A DNA stretch of 64,000 nucleotides from Pseudobutyrivibrio sp. YE44 (lineage in GTDB: Bacteria; Bacillota; Clostridia; Lachnospirales; Lachnospiraceae), in contig NZ_FMXT01000010.1 in the NCBI RefSeq assembly GCF_900104335.1, forward strand, positions 23,898 through 87,897, given 5' to 3'. The number at the start of each line of letters is the position of its first letter. The first letter of the stretch is position 1. A model generated the notes under the pieces. That model was given only the letters and a program-made list of their open reading frames with translations, had not been told where the DNA came from and did not search any database. This document shows, in pieces, positions 50,920-60,900 of the stretch. A program made the translations under genes and the position numbers.

Positions 50920-51866
50920 GCTAACTCCTCCAATGTGTTTTCAAAATCCTCAACTGAATCAATTGAGTAAACCTTTACATTATCAACTGTCTTACTAATA
51001 AACTTGCTAATGGCCTTTCCTGGTCCTATCTCGATGATTGTATCTACACCAGCATCTGCCATGTATTTGATGGAATCTTCAAGATAAACTGAAGACTGAA
51101 CCTGCTTCTCCAAAAGCTTTGCAACAGAATCCTCATCCTTCTTTTCCTTACCTAAGCAGTTGAACACCACCTTAGACTTTGGCTGCTTGAAATCTACCTT
51201 TTCAAACTCCTCTGCAAGCTTATCTCCAGCTGGCTTCATAAGCTTTGTATGGAAAGGACCGCTCACCTTAAGTGGAAGGATTCGCTTTGCTCCGGCTTCC
51301 TTTAAATATGCGCTTGCTTTATCTACTGCAACAGCATCACCAGAAATAACAATCTGACCTGGGCAATTATAGTTTGCAGGCTGAACGATTTTTTCTCCAG
51401 CAAGCTCACTGTTTGCTTTGTCACAACACTCAAGGACAGTTTCTCTATCCATTCCAAGCACAGCTGCCATCTTTACGTGTAAGCCCTCTGCAGCCTCTGC
51501 CATGTACTTTCCTCTTTTTGCAATAAGCTGAAGGATTGTATCCTCCTCCAACACGCCTGCCTCGTAAAGAGCTGAATACTCACCAAGGCTTAAACCGCAA
51601 GTATAATCAGCCTTGATTCCCTTCTTGTGAAGAAGCTTTGTAACACCGATTGCAAAGGCAACCATTGCTGGCTGAGTATACTTTGTATCTGAAAGCTGCT
51701 CCATTGGGCCGTTAAAGCTTAAGTCCGCCACATCCATGTCAGTCACAGACTTTACTGCGTCGGTGGCGTTATCTATAGTCTCCTTGAATTCATCATATTT
51801 CTCATAAAAGTCCAAGCCCATGCCCACACGCTGTGAACCCTGGCCTGCATACACAATTCCTAACAT
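50916..51866 (-). CDS. fabD: Malonyl-CoA:ACP transacylase FabD
   Basis: 316 residues. Catalytic Ser lies in CGLSLGEYSAL (about residue 92), preceded by the GQGSQRVGMG opening, with His in GPFHTKLM (about 199) and the GPGKAIS end. It loads malonyl groups for FabF and FabH. It follows fabK by 24 bp. Confidence 0.95.
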   Translation of the reverse strand: MLGIVYAGQGSQRVGMGLDFYEKYDEFKETIDNATDAVKSVTDMDVADLSFNGPMEQLSDTKYTQPAMVAFAIGVTKLLHKKGIKADYTCGLSLGEYSALYEAGVLEEDTILQLIAKRGKYMAEAAEGLHVKMAAVLGMDRETVLECCDKANSELAGEKIVQPANYNCPGQIVISGDAVAVDKASAYLKEAGAKRILPLKVSGPFHTKLMKPAGDKLAEEFEKVDFKQPKSKVVFNCLGKEKKDEDSVAKLLEKQVQSSVYLEDSIKYMADAGVDTIIEIGPGKAISKFISKTVDNVKVYSIDSVEDFENTLEELA

Positions 51867-51890
51867 TACTCGTTCTCCTAGTCTTAGTTA

Positions 51891-52829
51891 CTATATTGCG
51901 ATAGTTGACGCATTCGATAACGTATGCTTCGCATTTACGTAGAGGTCGTCAAGGATGTCGGCTACGGGACGGATGGCTGAAAGTTGTCCGCATACTTGAC
52001 CAGCCATTACTGAGCCTCGAATGATATCCCCATCCACAACGGCTCTTCGAAGTCCGCCTAGTGTGATTCGCTCTAGTTCCTCGCGTCCTGCGCCCTCAGC
52101 CTCAAGCTTTAAATACTCTCGGGCCATTTCGTTTTTGATAATACGAACAGGAGCACCCTGGCTTCTTCCTGTAACAGTTGTTGCATTATCCTTTGCCTTG
52201 ATTAAAGCCTCCTTATAGTTGTCATGGATTGGACATTCCTCTGAAACCAAAAGACAAGTTCCAATCTGAACACCACAAGCTCCAAGAAGCATTACTGCTG
52301 CCATCTGCTCACCACTGGCAATTCCTCCAGCTGCGATAATAGGCACATCTACTGCTGCAGCCACCTGAGGAAGAAGAGTCATTGTTGTCATGTCTCCCAC
52401 ATGTCCACCTGATTCTCCACCTTCAACGATTACAGCGTCGGCTCCTGATCTAACCATAACTTTTGCAAGAGCAACAGAAGCTACAACAGGGAAAACCTTT
52501 GCTCCCATTGCCTTCCAGCCAGCCATATACTTTCCTGGATTACCTGCACCAGTTGTAATGAACTGCACCTTTTCTTCAATAAGCATCTGTGCAATGTTTT
52601 CTACATCTGGATTCATCAACATTAAATTCACACCAAAAGGCTTATCTGTTTTGCTTTTGCAAATTTTAATCTGCTCACGCAAAGCCTCAGCATCCATACC
52701 TCCGCTTGCCACAAGACCTAAGCCTCCTGCGTTAGAAACAGCTGCTGCGAATTCGCCTGTGGCGATGTTGGCCATGCCACCTTGAATTATTGGATATTTA
52801 GTTCCTGTTAAATCTGTTAAATTCATCAA
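51891..52829 (-). CDS. fabK: FMN-dependent enoyl-ACP reductase FabK
   Basis: 312-residue TIM-barrel flavoprotein of the 2-nitropropane dioxygenase/FabK family: IIQGGMANI start, VEGGESGGH, AAGGIASGEQ and GACGVQIGTCLL phosphate/FMN-binding loops. It carries out the last reduction step in place of FabI. Its position within the operon makes FabK certain rather than a stray nitronate monooxygenase. A second Met one codon in is an equivalent start. Confidence 0.94.
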   Translation of the reverse strand: MMNLTDLTGTKYPIIQGGMANIATGEFAAAVSNAGGLGLVASGGMDAEALREQIKICKSKTDKPFGVNLMLMNPDVENIAQMLIEEKVQFITTGAGNPGKYMAGWKAMGAKVFPVVASVALAKVMVRSGADAVIVEGGESGGHVGDMTTMTLLPQVAAAVDVPIIAAGGIASGEQMAAVMLLGACGVQIGTCLLVSEECPIHDNYKEALIKAKDNATTVTGRSQGAPVRIIKNEMAREYLKLEAEGAGREELERITLGGLRRAVVDGDIIRGSVMAGQVCGQLSAIRPVADILDDLYVNAKHTLSNASTIAI

Positions 52830-52840
52830 GTACCTCTATT

Positions 52841-53005
52841 CCGCTAGTAACCTCACATAATACAAGTATTATCATTCACCACGCTTTCGCTCTTATTCGC
52901 TCATTACCCTACATAAGATGCTACCTTTGGTACCATCTAAGTAGGGATGGCTCAACAAGGGTTCATTGATAACACTTGTATTTTGTTCCGTTACAGCTCA
53001 CTTAA
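52841..53005 (-). ncRNA. Structured element, copy 2, between fabH and fabK
   Basis: Same minus-strand landmarks as copy 1 (TTAAGTGAGCTG at 53005, TAGCGG near 52841). The closing stem is AATACAAGT-x-TTATCA with TGATAA-x-ACTTGTATT; the hairpin TACC-AAA-GGTA replaces TGC-GATA-GCA. The inner loop segment GAGCGAATAAGAGCGAAAGCG is unchanged. Changed stem positions remain paired. Confidence 0.7.
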
Positions 53006-53017
53006 TTATTTAATATT

Positions 53018-53947
53018 TTACATCTCTAATACGACGGCGCCCCAGGTGCGGCCTGCTCCGAAGGCGCAAAGTAAAACTTTTTCGCCTGGGCGGATGCGTC
53101 CGTCTTCCAACGCTTCATCTAGTGCTAAGCCCACACTGGCAGCTGAGGTGTTGCCGTATTTATCAATATTTACAACGAATTTATCCATAGGCTGCTTCAC
53201 CTTTTTGGCAATGGATTCGATGATGCGAAGATTTGCCTGATGAAGTACATAGTGGTCAATTTCATCGTAGGTGAGCCCTGCCTTATTAACCACTTCCTCA
53301 ATAACCTTTGGTACTGTTGCTACTGCAAATTTGTAGGTACCCTGGCCATCCATATGGATGAATCCATCTGGTGACTTGATGTTAATCATTTCTTCATCAC
53401 CGTCCACACCGATTACCGAAGTATAGTTGGTATCTGAAAGACTTACAACTGCTGCAGCAGCTCCGTCACCAAACAATACACATGTTCCACGGTCTGTCAT
53501 ATCCATTTTCTTGGATAAAACCTCTGCTCCAACCACCAAGCCATACTGTATGTTTCGAGCAATCATTAACGCTCTAATTGTTTCCAGTCCAAACACAAAG
53601 CCTGAACAGCCTGCACTTAAATCAAAGGCGATTATATCCTTGGAAAGACCAAGTCTGCCTTGAATCAAGCATGCACATGAAGGAGAAAAATAATCTGCTG
53701 ATACAGTGCAAACAATCACAGCACCAATTTCTGACTTATCAATACCAGCCTTTTCAATTGCCTGCATTGCCGCATTCTCAGCTAACTTAGTGTGATTTTC
53801 CCCATCAGCAACGTAATGACGTTCCTTCATTCCTGTGCGCTGGCTAATCCATTCATCACTAGTTTCTACTATTTTTGCCAAGTCATCATTTGTGACAACC
53901 TTCTTAGGAGCACTAGCTCCAGTGGCTATTATTTTTATTCCTGTCAT
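53018..53947 (-). CDS. fabH: 3-oxoacyl-ACP synthase III FabH
   Basis: 309 residues; first condensation of acetyl-CoA (or branched primers) with malonyl-ACP. Cys in SAGCSGFVFG (about 111), His in HQANLRII (about 238) and Asn in DKYGNTSAASV (about 268) form the catalytic triad. It directly abuts accA (stop to start with no gap). Confidence 0.96.
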   Translation of the reverse strand: MTGIKIIATGASAPKKVVTNDDLAKIVETSDEWISQRTGMKERHYVADGENHTKLAENAAMQAIEKAGIDKSEIGAVIVCTVSADYFSPSCACLIQGRLGLSKDIIAFDLSAGCSGFVFGLETIRALMIARNIQYGLVVGAEVLSKKMDMTDRGTCVLFGDGAAAAVVSLSDTNYTSVIGVDGDEEMINIKSPDGFIHMDGQGTYKFAVATVPKVIEEVVNKAGLTYDEIDHYVLHQANLRIIESIAKKVKQPMDKFVVNIDKYGNTSAASVGLALDEALEDGRIRPGEKVLLCAFGAGRTWGAVVLEM

Positions 53948-54799
53948 TTATATATTTTCCATTCTAGCTGATTCGTCTGCCTTCAAGAAAGCACTGTCAA
54001 AGCTTCTAAACTTTTCAAATCTTTCCTCAGCCAACTGATCACCTGATTTACCTTCCAATTCCTTTAGTGCCTTTGAAATCTGCTTATCAATTCTATCGTA
54101 TAAACGAATTATCGTATTTGCGTTTTCATCCTCCGAAACAACCTTAAGACTGCTACCTCTTTCGGAGATAATTCCATCGATAACTCCAAAATCCAGCAAA
54201 TCCTTTGCTGTCAGTTTCATAGCCTCAGCTGCTTCATCTCTTCTTGCACTGTCATGCCAAAGAATGGATGCAAAGCCTTCTGGAGAAAGCACGGAATACA
54301 CTGCGTTTTCCAGCATATAGACTCTGTTTGCCACTGCGATTCCAAGTGCACCACCACTACTTCCTTCGCCGGTAACAATAGAAATCACTGGTACCTTTAG
54401 GGAACTCATGGCTGCAAGATTTCCTGAGATTGCTTGGGAAATCCCGTACATCTCTGCTTCAAGACCAGGATAAGCACCTGGAGTATCCACAAAAGTAATA
54501 ATAGGTCTACCAAATTTTTCTGCCTGCTTCATAATTCGAAGGGCCTTTCGGTATCCTTCAGGACCAGGCATACCAAAATTGCAGGTTACATTTTCGTTAA
54601 CATCATTTCCCTTACGATGACCAAGCACTGTAACAGGCTTACCATGAAACAGGGCAATACCACCATAAATACTGGCATCTTCCTTTCCAAGCAAATCTCC
54701 CTTTTGCTCGAAAAAATCCGTAAATACGTTATCAATATAATCTGTAATCTTTGGTCTGTCCTTATCTCTAGCTGCTAATACTCTATCGATTGCTTTCAT
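53948..54799 (-). CDS. accA: Acetyl-CoA carboxylase carboxyltransferase subunit alpha AccA
   Basis: 283 residues, half of the carboxyltransferase. It contains the oxyanion-forming VTGEGSSGGALGIAVANRVYM region and the TPGAYPGLEAE block typical of AccA. The usual N-terminal coiled region is somewhat short. It pairs with AccD encoded just upstream. Confidence 0.95.
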   Translation of the reverse strand: MKAIDRVLAARDKDRPKITDYIDNVFTDFFEQKGDLLGKEDASIYGGIALFHGKPVTVLGHRKGNDVNENVTCNFGMPGPEGYRKALRIMKQAEKFGRPIITFVDTPGAYPGLEAEMYGISQAISGNLAAMSSLKVPVISIVTGEGSSGGALGIAVANRVYMLENAVYSVLSPEGFASILWHDSARRDEAAEAMKLTAKDLLDFGVIDGIISERGSSLKVVSEDENANTIIRLYDRIDKQISKALKELEGKSGDQLAEERFEKFRSFDSAFLKADESARMENI

Positions 54800-54820
54800 C
54801 TCATTTCCTCCATAAAGACA

Positions 54821-55597
54821 TTAACATGCTCTAGGATGTAGCCTTAGGATTCTTCCTAAGGTCTCCCTCATATTCTCACGTTCAACCACTGCATCAACAA
54901 AGCCATGTTCCTGTAAAAACTCAGCTCTTTGAAAGCCTTCAGGAAGCTTTTCTCCAATGGTTTGTTCAATAACTCTTGGACCAGCGAAACCAACTAAAGC
55001 TCCTGTTTCTGCCAAGGTAATATCCCCAAGAGTAGCAAAGCTGGCACTTACTCCTCCTGTGGTAGGATGTGTCAATACTGCTATGTATAAGCCACCAGCA
55101 TTTTTTAACTTTTCTATTACTGCACTGGTTTTTGCCATCTGCATCAGGCTAAGAATCCCCTCCTGCATTCTGGCACCACCGCTGGCTGTAAAGATTATAA
55201 GAGGAAGCTTGTTTTCCATTGCGTGCTCTGCGCTTTGACAAACCACCTCACCAAGCTCCATTCCCATGGAAGCCATCATGAAGTGCTTATCCATTACTAC
55301 AAGAACAGCCTTTTTATCATCAATGGTACACTCACCTGCTATGATTGCATCATGAATGTTTAATTCTTCTCTAAGCTCTTCTTTTTTCTCTACATAGCCT
55401 TCGAACTCCAAGGGATTAGTCTCTGGAAATTCAAACTGAAATTCCTCAAAACTTCCCTGGTCTACTATATCCTCAATCCTGTCTCTAGCACTATATTCCT
55501 TCGCAGGCTTTATTAAAGGCTCAAGTAGTTCCTCGGGATTTTCCCTTAGATTCTTATATCTTGCAAATTTATTCTTTCTTTGATCTACTATGTTCAT
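54821..55597 (-). CDS. accD: Acetyl-CoA carboxylase carboxyltransferase subunit beta AccD, without zinc ribbon
   Basis: 258 residues with the crotonase-type carboxyltransferase core: FTASGGARMQEGI, THPTTGGVSASFA and GFAGPRVIEQTIGEKLPEG. The N-terminal four-Cys zinc ribbon of typical AccD (C-x2-C...C-x2-C within the first 50 residues) is missing; the protein opens directly with MNIVDQRKNKFARYKNLREN. The start codon immediately follows the accC stop (TAA ATG), so an upstream extension is impossible. The operon position and core motifs leave the function as AccD clear, but nucleic-acid or substrate-shielding roles attributed to the ribbon would be absent. Confidence 0.92.
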   Translation of the reverse strand: MNIVDQRKNKFARYKNLRENPEELLEPLIKPAKEYSARDRIEDIVDQGSFEEFQFEFPETNPLEFEGYVEKKEELREELNIHDAIIAGECTIDDKKAVLVVMDKHFMMASMGMELGEVVCQSAEHAMENKLPLIIFTASGGARMQEGILSLMQMAKTSAVIEKLKNAGGLYIAVLTHPTTGGVSASFATLGDITLAETGALVGFAGPRVIEQTIGEKLPEGFQRAEFLQEHGFVDAVVERENMRETLGRILRLHPRAC

Positions 55598-56980
55598 TTA
55601 TAAGTCCTCATCACAGGCAGCTTTATCCCAGGACAAAATTTCCTCTGAGTGATTCTCTATAAAGCTAACATTATAATTTCCTTTAACAAAATCTGGATGA
55701 TGAAGTAAAAGATAATCGAAATCTCCATTCGTGGTGATTCCATCTGTTACTAGCTCAAGCAATGCCCTTCTCATTCTTCTAATAGCTTCAAGTCTTGTCT
55801 CTGCATGGACAATGATTTTTGCCATCATGGAATCATAAAAAGGACTAGTTTCATAACCGTTGTAAAGCAATGTATCCACTCTCACACCAGGACCACCGGG
55901 TACGTTCAAGAAGCTAATTTTTCCTGTGTTTGCCATAAAGCCCTTTGATGGATCTTCCGCATTAATTCGACACTCAATAGCATGTCCCTTAAGATTCACA
56001 TCCTTCTGCTTAAGCTTTAATGGCTCATGAAAAGCAATACGTATCTGCTGTTTAATCAAATCAATTCCCGTAACAGCTTCAGTGACACCATGTTCTACCT
56101 GAATACGGGTATTCATTTCAATAAAATAATAGTGATTCTTTTCATCCAATACGAACTCTACCGTTCCAGCATTGGTATAATTGGCTGCCTTTGCTGCCAA
56201 AACCGCTGCCTTTCCCATGGATTTTCTAAGATCATCCTTTATAAACATACATGGACTTTCTTCTATCAGCTTCTGGTTCTTTCGCTGAATAGAACAGTCG
56301 CGCTCCCCGAGATGAATGACATTTCCATGCTCATCTGCCAAAATCTGAAACTCAATGTGTCTTGGATTCAAAATGAGCTTTTCAATGTACATTTCATCAT
56401 CATTAAAACAAGCTCTAGTCTCGGCCTTAGCCTCCTCATAAAGCTTTTTCAAATCCTCTGGCTGATACACTCGACGCATTCCACGTCCACCGCCACCTGC
56501 ACTGGCTTTGATAAGCACCGGATATCCGATTTTCTTGGCTATTTTTTCAAGCTTATGAAAATCCTCTACAGGTCCATCTGAACCTGGCACTACAGGAACT
56601 CCGGCTTTCATCATCATATGTCTGGCGCTGGCCTTGTTTCCAAGGGCATCCATTGCATCAGCTGTTGGTCCAATAAAAGTAATTCCTGCTGCTTCGCATT
56701 TACGAACAAACTCTGAGTTTTCAGAAAGGAATCCAAAACCTGGATGAAGAGCATCACAGCCTGTAACCTGAGCGGCAGTGATGATGGCATCCATGTTCAA
56801 ATAGCTATCCTGAGCTCGAGCAGGTCCAATACAAATGCTTTTTGTAGCAAGCTTTACATGAAGAGATTCCTTGTCAGCTGTGGAATAGACTGCCACGGAT
56901 TCAATATTCATCTCCATGCAAGCTCGAATTATTCGAACAGCAATCTCTCCTCTATTAGCAATCAGTATTCTCTTAAACAT
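55598..56980 (-). CDS. accC: Biotin carboxylase AccC
   Basis: 460-residue ATP-grasp enzyme that carboxylates biotin on AccB. N-terminal IANRGEIAVRIIRAC, the glycine-rich ATP lid KASAGGGGRGMR (about 160), and active-site HIEFQ, EMNTRIQVEHGVTE are intact. Stop and accD start are adjacent. Confidence 0.96.
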   Translation of the reverse strand: MFKRILIANRGEIAVRIIRACMEMNIESVAVYSTADKESLHVKLATKSICIGPARAQDSYLNMDAIITAAQVTGCDALHPGFGFLSENSEFVRKCEAAGITFIGPTADAMDALGNKASARHMMMKAGVPVVPGSDGPVEDFHKLEKIAKKIGYPVLIKASAGGGGRGMRRVYQPEDLKKLYEEAKAETRACFNDDEMYIEKLILNPRHIEFQILADEHGNVIHLGERDCSIQRKNQKLIEESPCMFIKDDLRKSMGKAAVLAAKAANYTNAGTVEFVLDEKNHYYFIEMNTRIQVEHGVTEAVTGIDLIKQQIRIAFHEPLKLKQKDVNLKGHAIECRINAEDPSKGFMANTGKISFLNVPGGPGVRVDTLLYNGYETSPFYDSMMAKIIVHAETRLEAIRRMRRALLELVTDGITTNGDFDYLLLHHPDFVKGNYNVSFIENHSEEILSWDKAACDEDL

Positions 56981-57051
56981 AACTACTCTCCTATGAAAAT
57001 GATGATTCCAGACTGGCAGCTATTAAATGGCCAGCTGAAATCTATGAATTC

Positions 57052-57531
57052 TTATTCAGCAATAAGAAACAATGGTTCTTCGAAACCAACCACATCCTGG
57101 TTCTTTGCAAAGATATCCTTTACAATTCCGTCCTTTGGTGCGGTGATTTCGCTCATCATCTTCATAGCTTCAATAAGACAGAGGACCTGACCTTCCTGAA
57201 CCTTATCTCCCACCTGAACATAAGGTTTTTCCTCAGGAGATGGTGCAGAATAAAATACTCCAACTAAAGGAGCTTTTACTACCTCACCATCCTCAGGTGA
57301 AATTGCAGCTTTATCAGATGCTGCTGATGCAGCTACAGACTCTGTTATTTCAGTTACAGGAGCTACGGCAACCTGCTGTGGTGCCGTCTGAACTGGTGCA
57401 GCAACAACCACCTGCTGATTAGCCTCTGGCTTCTTGAACTGTATTTCAAAACCATCTTCTTTGATTTTAAGGTATGAGCTGCCGCTCTCATCAAAAGCCT
57501 TAAGCAGCTCCTTGATTTCTTTTGTATCCAT
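57052..57531 (-). CDS. accB: Biotin carboxyl carrier protein AccB
   Basis: 159 residues. An N-terminal alpha/beta piece is followed by an Ala/Pro/Val-rich linker (about 36-80) and the C-terminal biotinyl domain with the EAMKMM motif whose Lys accepts biotin (about residue 122). It lies 2 bp from acpP. The gap to accC holds no other gene. Confidence 0.95.
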   Translation of the reverse strand: MDTKEIKELLKAFDESGSSYLKIKEDGFEIQFKKPEANQQVVVAAPVQTAPQQVAVAPVTEITESVAASAASDKAAISPEDGEVVKAPLVGVFYSAPSPEEKPYVQVGDKVQEGQVLCLIEAMKMMSEITAPKDGIVKDIFAKNQDVVGFEEPLFLIAE

Positions 57532-57533
57532 GA

Positions 57534-57758
57534 TTATTTATGTGCCTCAAGATAATTAACGATATCTGCTACTGTCTTAATTTCAGCCATTGCATCCTCA
57601 TCAATTGTGATGCCTGTCTTTTCCTCAACTGCAAGTGAAAGCTCTACAGCATCAAGAGAATCTGCGCCAAGATCTTCAAAAAGATTTGCCTCCATTGTTA
57701 CCTTCTCTGCTGCACAGCTAAGTGTGTCGATGATTACTTCCTTTACTACCTCAAACAT
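57534..57758 (-). CDS. acpP: Acyl carrier protein AcpP
   Basis: 74-residue acidic carrier; Ser in LGADSLDAVEL (about residue 35) carries the 4'-phosphopantetheine arm. The frame opens at 57776 but AAAAGGAG before the ATG at 57758 gives the normal ACP N-terminus (MFEVVKEVI). First gene of the fatty-acid operon, just after its promoter. Confidence 0.95.
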   Translation of the reverse strand: MFEVVKEVIIDTLSCAAEKVTMEANLFEDLGADSLDAVELSLAVEEKTGITIDEDAMAEIKTVADIVNYLEAHK

Positions 57759-57813
57759 AGTCTTTCTCCTTTTCAATGAAAATTTAATAAATTACATGTT
57801 GTTTAAATTATTT

Positions 57814-57892
57814 TAGTTAAAAAATTTTAATCAACTACCCATATAATACTCGACTTTCATAACTTGTCAAGGTACTAGTTAAAAAATTTTAA
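57814..57892 (-). promoter_or_regulatory. Fatty-acid operon promoter with two flanking operator-like repeats
   Basis: TTGACA (57870-57865) and TATTAT (57848-57843) with a 16-bp spacer. A 17-bp sequence, TAGTTAAAAAATTTTAA on the plus strand, occurs at 57814-57830 (downstream of the promoter) and identically at 57876-57892 (upstream of the -35). The pair brackets the promoter, suggesting sites for the operon's MarR-type regulator, perhaps with looping. Confidence 0.65.
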
Positions 57893-57925
57893 ATATTCCT
57901 CGTGTGTTGATTAAGCAATGAGCGT

Positions 57926-57973
57926 AAAAAAAGACCTTGCAAGCTATGAATTTGTCATAACCTGCAAGGTCTC
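57926..57973 (-). terminator. Terminator after the large surface protein
   Basis: Minus-strand AGACCTTGCAG...CTTGCAAGGTCT, a long stem with one bulge and inner pairing, then T7. Confidence 0.85.
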
Positions 57974-57988
57974 TATTTCGTATATACG

Positions 57989-60900
57989 TTATTTATGTTC
58001 AGCCATTTTTCTGCTTCTTAGTAGGATAAACGAAACTGCTAGTATTAGGATTCCAACAAGAAGAGCGAAATTTCTCTTTACCGTTGGTGATAGGGCACTG
58101 GCTCCTGTTACAAACTTCATTAATCCTGTCTTTTTTGTTTGGTCATACATCAAAGCATACGTAGAAAAATGACTGGTAGATATAGTGATAGTATCCTTGT
58201 CATTGTCCTGATCTGGAAGAAGTGTTAACTCTCCATCATGCAACCTTAGAATGTAATAATCATCCGATAATCCTTTGTATGTATCAGGAATTTTAATGAC
58301 TATGCTAATAGGCTCTACTGTTTCGGAGACTATGTTCCAGCTCTCATTACCCATCTTCAGGTACATACTGATGTCCATATAATCTGCCATCTGAATATTA
58401 GGTACCTCTTTCTTAAGGTACTCCATACCTATTTCAATTGAAGCTCTTTCAGCTGGAGGAATTTCAGACTCATTTATAGGGGTCATTTCAATTTTAATTT
58501 CCACTATACTACCAGCTTCAACCTTGGAGTATTGCTCCTCAGTGAGGATGGATTTTGCTGCTGCCTTTGCGTCTGGCAAATAGGCTGAAAGAAGCTCCTT
58601 ATCGCTATTTTCAAGCTGCATTACAATTGCACCCTCGCCCACTTCAAAGCTGACTGGAACATCCTTTAGGGCAAGTTCTGAGTCTGTTTGGTCTTGCTGA
58701 TTTTCAGTGTCTTCAGTTTCAGCTTGATTCTCAAGATTCTGCTGGTCCTCTTCATCTATTTTAGCCGCTTCAGCCTCTTCCCTCTCTTGTGTTTTCTTAG
58801 CTGATACTTTTTTCTTCAGTCTATCGATGATTGTACCAGGCTCCTGCTGGGTTGTGGCTGGTGTGGTTCCTGTTGTGGCAGATGGCTGCGGTGAAGCAGT
58901 TGATTTTCCTGTTGCACCAGCGCTCGCACTTCCTGAAGATGTGCCACTTGCGGATGAACTACCTGAACCTCCTGTTGCTCCTCCTGAAGATGAGCTGCTT
59001 GAGCCTCCTGATGAGCCTCCTGATGATGAGCTGCTTGAGCCTCCTGATGATGAACCACCTGAACCTCCAGATGAGCTGGAGCTTCCACCTCCTCCAGCAG
59101 GTGTTGTCGTAGCTTTTATGGTTCCAGTTATTTCAAGGACATCTGTTCCAAGGGCATAGTTATCTTTATCACCTCCGCCCAAGGTCAAACTAGTTATATT
59201 TATTACTTTATTTTCTCCTACTTCTGCATCCTCAAAAGCAGCTTGACCACTTATGACAAACACCTCGTCATCAGTTACAATTCCGGCTAGTTCTACATCG
59301 TTCCAATCTATGGATACGTCAGTTGTTCCATCATAGGTCTTCTCTGGGGTCGAGTTTATCGACGGTGTAAGCGTCTTCTTTGCCATTGTCACATCTATAG
59401 ACGCTTTAGCAGAATTCTCATGTAGTCTGTCACCTTCTATCATCCACCAAACCTTGTAGTTGCCTGGCAGATTTCCTGTTGGTATTGTGGTGGTGTACTC
59501 ACCATTCTCTGCAGTTGAATACTTCACCGTGCCTGTGATTGAAGTGCCTGCTGTGATAAGAGCCTGTGTTTCACCACTGTATATGAGATTTGCCTTTGCT
59601 TCAGGTGGTGTTGCAGCACTTGCAATTTCCTTGTCACTGACCTGGACATTCACATTCTGCTCAGCGGTCTTGTAATTGTCTGTATCATTTGGTGTGAAAA
59701 CCACCGGATAACTTTGCTGGCCAGATTCTGTCATCTCTGTGCCTGAACTCTTCCATGCAAAGCTACCAGTAGGTGTTCCGCTTCCGCCAGACAGAGTACT
59801 TTCGTTAAGGCTCTGTCCCACAGTAAGCATTGTAGCTGTAGGCCAGGTGATTACTGGAGTTGCCTTTGTGATTGTGACACTGACAATGCCAGTGACTTCA
59901 TTGTATTCCTCTGTATTCTCCGGAGTGAATTTTACAGTAATTTCATATGGTTCTGTTTTGACTGACAACGGATTTGAAACCGATCCAACTATTGCAAATG
60001 TGCCTGCTACATCTGTTGATTCAACCTTTGCCTGGCACCGGTTGTTCATTACTAAATCAGAAACCTCACTGCCATAGGTCAGAACAATATCTGTAGTTGT
60101 GCTGATTTCAGGAGTGGCTTTTGTTCCAATTGTCACAGTTGCAGGCTTACTTGCAAAGGCCGATACTGTTGCCGCTACTCTTACAAGATATTCTCCTGCA
60201 GTAAGCTTTGTTGTTGCCGCAAGTTTTGAATATGAAGTTGCTCCAGTTGCTTTGTATTCAAGTCCCTCCACTGAGCTTGTAATATAGCCATCCTCTGCAG
60301 AAGAAGTACTAGCTTTATGTCCTGTGACCGATGGTGCTGATGGTCTTCCAACTATGGTCACTTCAACCCAATCGCCTGCTGCAACATAGCCATCTTCAGA
60401 GGCTTTCTTTCTTACTTTAACAATAAAACTATTATCTTCTAGCAAATCAGGAAGCTGACCTGACAGCTGAAGCTCATATACATCATCGTTAACTGTTATA
60501 GTTTCATTTGCATAATCTATATCTAATAAACCTCTTGCATGTTCTGAGGTAATGGCCGCCCCAGACTTTTGGGTTACTGCTGCTGTTAAAGCATACTTTG
60601 TTATAGGAGTTCCATTTGTCTGCTGTAATGGAAGCCATGTTTCTTGAGTTGCTACAACAACAAGGGATTTTCCTATATCCGTTCCAGCCACCTGGTAGGT
60701 TGTCCCTGTTCCAAGAACCTGGGCGTTATCCACAGGTGTGCCTGCTTCTATATCATCATGGTGGTACCATTTATAAGTAACATCAGTGGCAGCTACAGAT
60801 AGACTGGTTGTCAAAGTGTCCCCATATCTTGGTGAACCTGTCACTGCGACTTCATCTCTCGTAATTGAAATTGTTACTGCTGCATCCTCCAGCGAAACAT

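Noticed and set aside
58816..59159. Open frames of about 90-110 codons on other frames over the Ser/Gly-rich part of the surface protein
   Set aside because: They are by-products of the repetitive Ser/Gly codons on that stretch.
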